The translations under genes and the position numbers were made by a program. This document shows, piece by piece, positions 1 to 8,174 of a stretch of 64,000 nucleotides of DNA. The notes under the pieces were generated by a model. That model was not told the DNA's origin and searched no databases. It worked only from the letters and a program-made list of their open reading frames with translations. This DNA comes from Varroa destructor. Taxonomy: Eukaryota > Arthropoda > Arachnida > Mesostigmata > Varroidae. How positions within the stretch are numbered: the first letter of the stretch is position 1; each line of letters starts with the position of its first letter. Where the stretch lies: NCBI RefSeq assembly GCF_002443255.2, contig NW_019211457.1, forward strand, positions 27,086,921 through 27,150,920, given 5' to 3'.

Positions 1-1234
1 CTTTCTCATTCCTATGGCGTCGTGGAGCGCACAACGTATTTTTTTTATTATTAGTGTTATTATTTTTATTATTATTCTTATTTATCAATATAACCAACCT
101 TTCAGTCATTATGTACAGTTTGTATGACAACATTCGTCTCTGGCTCTGAGGCTGATTTCATGACCTTGATATACACTGACGTTCACCCCCCTTATTCTTG
201 CGATTTACATTGAAGCTTCGCTATCCGGAGGCATTCGCCTACACGAAGCTATTTCGCTGGTTCAAGCGGCAGTTTTTTCTCACATACTGAAATTAAATTA
301 TAACTATGGCATTTACCAATATTCCATCCTGAACAACAGTATCATACCATTCTTCTCGTCAATCATCATCACCAGAATCTCTGAGTTAAAGCATTGCACC
401 ATGGGCTTGTGTATCTGTCATCGTAGCCATTGTCTTCCTTTAGTTTTTCTTGTTGTGTTCGTCTATAGGCGTCGCTGTAGGCGTCGATGTGTGTTTATGT
501 TATAAATTTGTTTGAATTTGTAGGCTTGTACCTATGTGTGTTATTGTGACTTCACGCTATTTGGCACCTCAATGAGCGAATACTACGCGTTCATAACAAT
601 GGGTGATAGATTCGGTATCCCGGCCTAGTGTAGACTTCTTTCCTACGACATATTTAGCGGGATCTTTTCGCATATCTTCCAGAACATAAATAATTAGAGA
701 GTATAGTTGAGGAAAATAAAAAAAAAGGACACCGATCAGGCCTTTTTCGCTGCCTGGGCGGTGGGACGGAATGATGTCTTCAGCGCAGATGGCCAAACAG
801 AAACATAGACTACTCGTAGAACGGCAGATGACGTTGCACTGTTATGGACACACATCGAGCTTCTCCGTAACTTCAAAGAAGTCTCACTTCAATTGGCCCA
901 AATACAGGCGTTCATGGTTGGATGTACTATGAAAAAGAGCTAGATGAAAAGTTAAGCACTAGCCCGTAAAGAAAAGAGAAGCGAATAAAAATATAAAGTG
1001 AAACCGATTGTTTTCCTGAGTAGGTTTTACAATGCCTGCTCAATCGCTCTTGAGTCTAGAAATTCAAATTTGCGCGGGATGTGTGACGTTTCAGTTAACG
1101 CTCGTGTTTTAGGTCACGTATGGTAATTTCCGCTAAAATGTGTCCCCGGTTAATTGATTAGCGGCACTTTATAAACAGTTCTCTCTTCCCCTTGCTTTAA
1201 GATATTCTATACATCAGCGATCTGACCGCAGTGG
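1..1234 (-). other. 3' flank / probable 3' UTR of the integrin gene
   Basis: No coding signal was seen. The stretch follows the integrin stop codon on the minus strand and should hold its 3' UTR. Minus-strand AATAAA polyadenylation signals occur at 49-44 and 70-65 in an AT-rich run at the window edge; a nearer site may exist with a variant hexamer. The 3' end is not fixed. Confidence 0.4.
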
Positions 1235-1351
1235 CTAGTGGAAATTACTGTCCGGATATTGGCTGAACTGAGTAAGCTCTTTTTTCTCCGTTTGTGAAAC
1301 AGGTTCGTACTCCCCATTACGAAGATGCTGGTTCCGCTTGAAGAAATCCAT
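1235..1351 (-). CDS. Integrin alpha last exon: cytoplasmic tail with DFFKR motif and stop
   Basis: The acceptor ttgcctgtttcag|ATG is strong, phase 0. It encodes 38 residues and a TAG stop at 1237-1235. Following LYK from the previous exon, it begins MDFFKRNQHLRNGEYEPV and ends QYPDSNFH. The position, the FFKR core and the tail length identify the conserved membrane-proximal alpha motif, which normally reads GFFKR; here Gly is replaced by Asp. The exon is shorter than the stretch searched by simple ORF finders and was found from the splice site and motif. Confidence 0.88.
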   Translation of the reverse strand: MDFFKRNQHLRNGEYEPVSQTEKKELTQFSQYPDSNFH

Positions 1352-4300
1352 CTGAAACAGGCAAACAAAATGAAAATAAGCACGTTGAAACAATCGTACT
1401 TTGGCCATCTTCCATTCTAAAGTTTAAAAGAATCAGGAAGTCTAGTATGTCCAATGGCTATATCCCTTATACTGGTGTGTTCGGCACTATTCCTTTACGC
1501 TATGTATAATGTGTACACATATATGAAAGAGATGTTTCCTCTCCACGTTGCAGTCAGTGTCGAGTGGTTTTGTTTGCTATCTAGTTTTTCCCCTAACGAA
1601 TAAACGTATATACTACAACAATATAGACCACTTTCACGCTCTCATATATCAATAATTCATGACTCTGTGTATGTACCGAAGCATGGAACAAGATGTGCTT
1701 GTAAAGTTTAAAATATTCTGTACCTTATATAGGCAGTAGGCGATGGCGACTAAGATGAGGATACCAATAATAACGCCGAGGGCGATCACCCACCATGGGG
1801 CACCCTCGGACCTCTGATAGAGGCTGGAATCCGGATAGGCCTTGGTTTCAGCCTCCGCGTAGTCGTTGGTCGTCTTCTGCCGAATATCAATTTCTGGATC
1901 CAAACGAATCTCCGCAAATGAGAAGATGCTGACCTGATCCACCCGGGGATAATCCTGAGAATGAGAAAAGAAATCATAGCATAACGCCATTGTATAATCC
2001 GCATGTTGTGTTGTTATTATATTATTTATATTTATTGTTATATTATTTATTTTCCATTACCGCCTTTAACCTCGATCGAGTACTATCATAGTGAAGTTTC
2101 ATTCCGATAATTTTTTTGTGCACTGTAAAAGGAACAAGAAGTACCTACACACGGATTTCCACTTGTCGATTATTTAAGCTTTATTCTTTATTTTAATAAA
2201 ATATCGCTTACCTCGACAAACGTAGCATTCCATAACCTTGACTTGATCGTAATTACAGCACTGTTATGTTTTTGCAGATTAGTAACCGTACAGGAGAAAT
2301 CGACGCAACGAGTATTCTGGTTGCACCTCATCTTCACAACGTTGAGCACGCGGCCGTCGACGCGAACGCTTTCTGCTGGCACAATCATATCTCGCCGAAC
2401 TCTTGTGTTACGTCCATATGACGAGACGTACGTGTAGTTCCGTTCGGTGATTACTTTTCGAGCGTAAATCGTCCTAGAGATTGATTATGTATGAAAAGAT
2501 GACGTTATGTTATAAAATTAATTAAATTTTTAACTGATACATTTCTACAATGTGATTACGGGACGTTTCTATTGTTCGCTGATTGCCATTTGACCTAGAC
2601 TGATTCCGTCGTCGGCACGAACGTGATTTGAATCGGCCTAGCCGACATAACTCACAACGTCGTTTGATTCTGTGCGTTGGTTGTCACCTAAAGTTTTTTA
2701 AAAAATATACAATGAATACTTGTCCTTTTTGTGGAAAAAGTAAGATCTTTCTTCCTGAAGCTTCACCGAGACCAAAACGAGGAAAAATACTGTTTTTGAA
2801 ATTTATGTATAAGAATATTCATGGCACTTTGATTTAGATCACTGGGAGCTTTCGATTGGCGCCAACAATCCCCCTCCTTTTCAGGTAAGTATTCCTTGTT
2901 CCAGTATCACACTTGCGAAAACGTCTAGTTTTGCTTGCCTTTTTGTTGCGCCAAAATATTTATCTATAAAAATGTATTGCATTTTACTTAGTTCCTTAGG
3001 ATTTATCGAATTATATTAATTGGCGCCAAGGGTTAAATAACTCATATAGAAAATTTCCCGTTTGACATTTCGAAAAAAAACTTTTACCTAAAAATCTATG
3101 TCACACCAGCTGCTACAACTTTTCATAGACATTTATCAAAAGCTCACTAGCAAAAGCACTCAAAAGTAGCTCGAAACGCGCTGTTACACGCATACAGATG
3201 CATATTGAATATCTTTTGTTCTTTGCGGTAAACCAAGTTTAGGTATAGGGGCACCTTTACTCCGTTCGTCGAGATCTATAAACTGCTAGAAAAAAAACTT
3301 TTTATATAGAACGCCACGCCAGATGTTTCCCTTTGAGAAGCGTTTTCTACTTAAAAACAAAAATGTATGTATATGAAAATGCATGGCATTTTGATTCGGC
3401 TCGATGAATGCTATCGATGAGTACCGAAAAGACAGCTTGTTTACATAGCTTTCTACATGCAATTTTTCGCTGACATTTTGACAGAAAAAAAAATGCTAAC
3501 CCAACAAAATGTAAGCTACATCAACTTCTACAACTTTTCAGAGTTCGGAACAAAAACCTTCGAAAATAAAAAATGCGTGCCATTTCCGGACAGATTTTTC
3601 GATCACCAGTGTGTACAAATCGTATTATAATTCGACAAGCCTACTGCTCTTTTATGCAAGTAGATTTTTTTCAATGTGTTTCGAAAGTCCTCCATAGCGT
3701 TGCCCATGTAGCACCTCATCGTAACTCAAACAAGATAGAAAATTCCTCGTAAAATTTATATGCCATTACAAGACATTTCAAAATACAATATCTAGCAGAC
3801 GTGCATGTTATGCATGAACATTTCGCTACGTACTTGTTAGGGTCAGGTCATCAATTAGATAAGGAATATTTACTTTGGCGTTGTTGTCGTAGTTGGCCTG
3901 GCTTCCCCATAATCAGCATCATAATCATAATCGTCCTCAGTGGTCGGTTTTGGGGTGGTTGTCGTTGTGGTTCGACGAATGACTGGATCAGTGGACTTTT
4001 TTTGAGGTATACGAAGGGTGCTGGGTCGCGAACGTGATGCGGCTGCGGTAGGCGCTTCCGTAGCCACGATGGCTTGCTTATTCTATTGCACAGAAATGAA
4101 CATGTTAGATTGAGTATTTTAGTAAACTGAAATTACCATTGTTTATATGATATTATATCATGTTCTGTCAATTCAAATTAAATGTCACTGCCCGGTATCT
4201 AGGTCCGGTTGTATGCAAACGACTTTAGCTCAAGCCGAATAAATGCTACTGGTGCAGATTTGTTATGAATGCGATAACATTTATACTTACGGTAAAGCCG

Positions 4301-7300
4301 AGAGGGTCGACTGAGTTATCTTTCACAGCCCGACACGAGGTGAGAACACCGTTAACTTGCACCTTTGGCAGTTCAGTGAGATAAAGTAGGTACTTCCCGT
4401 TTTTACGACTGTTTTCTACCTCCATCGGCCAGCGTATATGTACTTTGAAGTTTGGCACCATGTACGGCCCGTAATTGAATACCGAATACACGTGGGTAAC
4501 CTCACTACCAATTTCAGCCTCGCTTTGCATGGCCGAAGCACCTACGACCCTTCCGCCATACCAAACCTGTTCAGGTTTTGCAAGACCCTTGATTTCCAGC
4601 TCGGCTGCCCTAACTACGCTGACGTCAAACGTAGTTGGTCTCTGGTTTAGGGTGTCCTGTGACGATGTCGTAGTGTGAACGACAAACCGCATAGTGGTCA
4701 GGTCGTCTGCCTCCCGTTCAGGTCGGAACTTCAGCAGGAGTTCGGCCAAATCACCGTTTTCCATTGGGTTACCCAAGTCACAACGAACCAGAGTTTGATT
4801 TTCAGTCGAACAGTCAAGCACACTTTTCTTGTTGAGTACCGAACGTCCAATAAAGGTCATCTCGCTAGGATGTTCGATGTGTAGAAAAGCGTCGTAGGCA
4901 GATTCTCCTGTATTTCTAACTGATACGGTCAAGTTCATAGTTTCCCAGCCAAGATAATAGACCGGTTCACCCTTTTCGTTCGGGAGATTAAGTTTAGACT
5001 CGGTGTACAACGTGGACTCACATACTGCATTATCGCCGCAGTTTTTCTTGAAATCGACTGGAATCGTAAGTGTTCCAAGTTTTTTGTTAAGTATAGGGTA
5101 CTGGTCAATGCGGGGTACATGCAGTCTGTCATTTCGATCGAGATCGTTGTCTAGGTCGAGAGTCAATTTGAGTTTAATCGTCGTGTGGATATCCGAACGA
5201 TCGACCAGAATAAGCTCACCCGTCGTACACTTGCTATAGTCGGTCATCTGGAAGCTTTCAACCAATATATGTGGCGTCTCCGTGTTCTTTGCCTTCTTGA
5301 AAATAACTCGGGACTTTTTCTTGTTCGGCTGGAAGGTTTCGGCTTCGATTCTCTGCACAACGATCAAATCGCCGGTACGATGGTCAAAATCAGATGGCGT
5401 CGTCAAACAGACCTGAAAGGTCGTGCATACCTCCTTGCCTGACAGACATTTTTCAGTTGTCGGATCAATGGGCAAACTGTACCTGAGTTCAGCTTTGATG
5501 TTCTTAATAGGCCGGGCATAAATGGCAAACGCTCGATCGGAACTGTAGGCGCCGACAACGAGGTCAGGGTATTTGTTATTGTCTAAGTCAACACCGCCTG
5601 ATAGCGAATAACCGAATGTGCTTGGGACAGTGCGAGTACGCTTTACATCGGAAGCACGAATAATCTGTGAAGGCCTTTCACTTAGGCCGTTTTTTGAGCC
5701 AAGGTAGATGTACACGGCACCATCACCTTCGTAGGGAGCGCCGATAGCGAGATCTACAAGGACAATACGGAAAATTAGAAATAGCCGAAAAGACGTTAGA
5801 TAATCATGTCAGGAGCGAGAATCTTCGATATGTCTAAAATATAATTCATCATATTGCATAGAGAATAATGCACACTATAAAAAGAGACTGAATTGGCTAA
5901 TCCTATATCCATACCGTTAAATCCATCACGATCAATGTCACCGAGTCCAGTAATAGCGAACCCAAAGCGTGATTCCTCCTTTGAGCCAATCACTTTGCGG
6001 TACTGCATTCCTTGGTATAAATAGCGAGGAGCACCTTCGTTGAGGTAGACATGGACGGCGCCGCCTACACCGTCCTCATAGTAGAATGGGGCTCCGACGA
6101 CCAGATCATCGAGACCATCGGAATTGATGTCTACAACAGCGATCACATACCCAAAGGAGGATGCTACTTGTTCACCTGTTTTATTTGAAGGAAAATAAGA
6201 TTCAATTTCATTGAAAAAGAATGACGTGCAAAGGCTTGAATAAATCTATTAAACCAATCAGCATAATGTTGCAAAAGGTCTACCAGATGTTGAATTCCCC
6301 TGTGCCTAGCTTAGCTGACGGATATATCCGTGCAAACGTACCTTCCCCAATAAAATAAACACCTGTAAGTTATATGGCAACATTTAACGATTTTCTTATA
6401 CAATCGTAACAGCAATGGCTTGAATTAATGCTAAGTAACATATAAAAATTACATTTTAATTGAAGATGTCATAAAACTTGCATAATGACAAGTAAGGTTA
6501 CAAATATATTCGATTACCAATGAGCGTCCTGTTGTGCTCGAGCTCGTTGTTGTTCGGGGCGCGATTTCTTTCGAAGAGTAGTACGGCCCCCGTGTCGTTC
6601 GCGCGAGGCGCGCCAGCTGCCCATCCCAAGCGCTGTTTGTCAAAAAAATTTCCTGACGCCACCGACATGCCTAAATACGCATAGTTTTCAACCGGGTAAC
6701 TCGAATCTGTATTCGTTCGAAGCCACTCTCGTATGTACTTGTCCCGCTTCATGAAGGAAGACACACCTCCGCGCCAGGTTTTCGTTCCGGGCATGCCTAT
6801 CGTCTGAACATCGTACTTGCTGTTTAGGTGACAGCTGGTGCCGGCCTGGCACAAACCAAATCCAAGATGGTAGTCCTTGACTGGTTGGCCATCGCAGGGG
6901 ACCCAAGCGGCTTCCGGCACCAGTGAAGTGCTGTACTGGAAACAGATACCGAAGCCAAGCCGCTGTTCCTCGTGAACGTTGTTCTCGTTAATAATCGTCG
7001 TAGGTTTGACGTACCGATGGGCACATGCCTGAATATAAAAACAATAAAACGGCACGAACGACATAAGCGTTGCGGTGCATACGACGTTGACGGGTATCGA
7101 TCCATCCGATGTTTAACCAATCGACTACTAAATTAATAGATCTATATATATTTTTTTAATATTTTCTATAGGTTTCGAATCGAAGCGGCAAATACGGCTT
7201 ATTAAATATGCCCGCTCGAAACAAAATGTTCTTGAATTTTATGTACACCTGCGGGCCAGCGATTATAGAATATCGAAAGTTTGCACACTGGGTTTTCTTA

Positions 7301-7654
7301 AATCACCTCGTTTCTGCTAGTAAGCTATGCGTTCATAAACAATTTACAAATTGCGCGGTCCGACATGTCAAAAGGAAACAAATTAAGTGAAATTGCTTTT
7401 TCACAAAGTACTGGTTCTCTTTGTGGCAATTTGAACCTAAAATTATTTCGCTTACCATAAGTCCGTTTTGCTGGCCTGATGAAACGGATACGCCGAACCA
7501 CATATCGGTCATGTTCCCTTGGCCCTGTTCTTCGAAACTGTCGAAAAACGGAAGCTTCTGACAACTGCTTTGCGACATCAGACGCGGCTGGCTGAAAATA
7601 TCGCACGCCATGACGGCGCCACTTCGGTCCTGTTTCGGAGCTCCGACAATAATC
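1235..7654 (-). CDS. mew: Integrin alpha subunit, PS1/alpha3-6-7 (laminin-receptor) group, 5'-partial, nine exons
   Basis: Alpha chain of a heterodimeric cell-surface adhesion receptor; with a beta subunit this group usually binds laminin and links basement membrane to the cytoskeleton. Exons on the minus strand, in order: 7654-7456, 7028-6518, 6362-6342 (microexon), 6175-5915, 5753-4291, 4082-3874, 2473-2212, 1954-1724, 1351-1235. All introns are GT-AG and all phases agree, giving 1090 residues plus stop (1083 if the microexon is skipped). Visible in order: FG-GAP repeats with VGAP/GAP motifs, three calcium loops (residues 259-267, 323-331, 386-394), thigh/calf domains, furin site RVRR (912-915), transmembrane helix (about 1029-1050) and a short tail. 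There is no I domain. The propeller motifs AGAPRANDTGAV and DGVGGAVHVYLNEG place it in the alpha3/6/7/PS1 group rather than the RGD-binding PS2/alpha5/alphaV group. The signal peptide and the first 40-60 residues are missing upstream of 7654. The symbol is by family assignment; orthology is inferred. Confidence 0.93.
1724..1954 (-). CDS. Integrin alpha exon: membrane-proximal ectodomain and transmembrane helix
   Basis: The acceptor tttctcattctcag|GAT has a good pyrimidine tract, phase 0. It encodes 77 residues (976-1052). The extracellular stalk is DYPRVDQVSIFSFAEIRLDP and onward; GAPWW then leads into a single hydrophobic helix (about 1029-1050) ending YCLYK. The G-[AV]-PWW entry to the membrane is typical of integrin alpha subunits. 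The donor is TATAAG|gtacag at 1723, phase 0, placed just before the membrane-proximal cytoplasmic motif as in other alpha genes. Confidence 0.93.
2212..2473 (-). CDS. Integrin alpha exon: furin site and start of the light chain
   Basis: The acceptor atcaatctctag|G is phase 2, so the previous AA plus G makes Lys. It covers residues 889-975. NYTYVSSYGRNTRVRRD contains the furin-type site RVRR (912-915), which would separate heavy from light chain. CNQNTRCVDFSC and ITIKSRLWNATFVE follow, the standard pattern of calf-2 in the light chain (compare the SRLWNSTF motif of vertebrate alpha chains). NYT and NAT are possible glycosylation sites. The donor is GTCGAG|gtaagc at 2211, phase 0. Confidence 0.92.
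2690..3800. repeat. Degenerate tandem repeat of about 200 bp in an integrin intron
   Basis: The 1400-nt intron between the linker exon and the furin-site exon contains recurring blocks. A gaaaaaaaa run occurs near 3073, 3290 and 3485. A ctacaactttt block occurs near 3113 and 3528. A variant of atggcattttgatt occurs near 2820, 2968, 3382, 3577 and 3760. Spacing is mostly 150-215 bp, with one gap about twice that. The copies are heavily diverged, so the repeat is old. Confidence 0.45.
3874..4082 (-). CDS. Integrin alpha exon: Thr-rich, acidic-Tyr linker before the furin site
   Basis: The acceptor gcaatag|AATAAG is phase 0 and the donor ccaaa|gtaaat at 3873 is phase 2; both match the neighbouring exons. 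Skipping it would shift the frame, so it should be constitutive. It encodes residues 819-887, with no cysteines. It has two short Thr tracts (RTTTTTTPKPTT and PTTTTTP) either side of EDDYDYDADYGEA. The Thr/Pro tracts look like O-glycosylated spacers and the acidic Tyr cluster like a tyrosine-sulfation context; both are inference. It lies in calf-2, just before the heavy/light chain cleavage region, where alpha chains vary greatly in length. Confidence 0.85.
4291..5753 (-). CDS. Integrin alpha large exon: last propeller repeats, thigh and calf domains
   Basis: The acceptor ccttgtag|ATCTCG is phase 1, and 487 whole codons (residues 332-818) follow without interruption. It opens with LAIGAPYEGDGAVYIYLG, then STFGYSLSGGVDLDNNKYPD, which includes the third calcium loop at 386-394. 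After the propeller come thigh and calf beta-sandwich domains with well-spaced cysteines, for example CLSGKEVCTTFQVC and CGDNAVCES. LYLTELPKVQVNGVLTSC lies near the end. NLT and NQT are possible glycosylation sites. The donor is TTTACC|gtaagt at 4290, phase 0. The AUG-initiated frame inside it is only a sub-part of the exon. Confidence 0.94.
5915..6175 (-). CDS. Integrin alpha exon: FG-GAP repeats IV-V with two calcium loops
   Basis: The acceptor caaataaaacag|GTGAACAAG is phase 1. It encodes residues 245-330, beginning EQVASSFGY. It carries the calcium-binding loop DINSDGLDD (259-267), then LVVGAPFYY and the group-specific GVGGAVHVYLNEG, a second FGFAITGLG strand and the start of loop DIDRDGFND (323-331). 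The last Asp codon is split by the next intron. The donor is AACG|gtatgg at 5914, phase 1. These D-x-[DN]-x-[DN]-G-x-x-D loops are the defining calcium sites of integrin propellers. Confidence 0.92.
6342..6362 (-). CDS. Candidate 21-nt cassette microexon in the integrin propeller
   Basis: A 21-nt segment lies inside the 342-nt interval between two secure exons. It has an acceptor (ataacttacag) and a near-consensus donor (gaag|gtacgt). Both boundaries are phase 1, so including it adds seven residues (VYFIGEG) and skipping it also stays in frame. The skipped form, TLIG-EQVASSFGY, has the usual length for the family, so if real this is probably an alternative cassette rather than a constitutive exon. 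The pyrimidine tract before the acceptor is weak, as often in regulated exons. It could still be a chance AG-GT pair. Confidence 0.5.
6518..7028 (-). CDS. Integrin alpha exon: FG-GAP repeats II-III
   Basis: The acceptor tatattcag|GCA is phase 0 and joins directly to the previous exon, giving GLM-ACAHRYV, the usual CAHR motif that closes repeat II. It covers residues 67-236. Features include CFQY (95-98), a cysteine-bearing loop (C111, C126, C132) and repeat III with LGMSVASG (185-192) and AGAPRANDTGAV (204-215). NDT and NRT are possible glycosylation sites. The donor is ATTG|gtaatc at 6517, phase 1. The repeat III text is close to the alpha6/PS1 pattern. Confidence 0.92.
7456..7654 (-). CDS. 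Integrin alpha exon: FG-GAP repeat I end and repeat II start
   Basis: The acceptor reads caatctcaacag before 7654, and one base (g) completes a codon split with an unseen upstream exon (phase 2). It encodes residues 1-66 of the partial protein, starting IIVGAPKQ, the VGAP strand of propeller repeat I. It carries a possible N-glycosylation site (NMT) and enters repeat II at WFGVSVSSG. The donor is ATG|gtaagc at 7455, phase 0. A conventional integrin alpha has a signal peptide and about 40 more residues before this point, so this is not the first coding exon. Confidence 0.9.
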
Positions 7655-8079
7655 CTGTTGAGATTGAAGCAACAGAGATGTAGCATGAGAGATCTACTTA
7701 GAAACCAGGCTGTGTCATGCACCATACTACTCTTATGTAATTACAACCAACATAGGCTAGCGAAGGGGCTTAGTCTAAGATACAAAAAGCGCTCTGTTAA
7801 AACAGATACTATCCAAGCTGTAGACCAGCTTTTCCAAACAATATTCTTGGGTCTTGCCAATAAGCCATTCGTCCTCGACCCTCTTTTGCAAGCAAAATAT
7901 AGACTTTTCTTCGAGATAAATACTTATCTAGTTTAGTTAACATTCTATTTGAATAGATAAACTGCAGTGATTATACCCAACTGAGCAACTGACGTCACCA
8001 TCAGTAAAACGATTCTGCACAAACCGTTCATAAGCGCTTGAAGTTCCAAGTAGACTTCTCCAATGGGAACAACACGTTT

Positions 8080-8174
8080 TAATCTAGATTCTGATAACGC
8101 AGTGGGATATCTACGAGACGCATCCTGAAGTGGCCCGGCCACATCTGGTAGCCAATGGTCGATCGAGAAGCGAT
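8080..8174 (-). ncRNA. Weak U2 snRNA-like 5' segment, probably a pseudogene or chance match
   Basis: Read on the minus strand from 8174, the sequence starts ATCGCTTCTCG, identical to the conserved U2 5' end, followed at nearly the right spacing by TTGGCTA and AGAT. Further on come GTAGATATC and TTATCAG, also U2-like, but separated by an extra insertion. The branch-site pairing region (GTAGTA) is not intact and there is no clear Sm site. At best it is a decayed copy. Confidence 0.15.

Noticed and set aside
4435..5442. Several plus-strand open frames of 65-85 codons
   Set aside because: They are antisense shadows of the large integrin exon.
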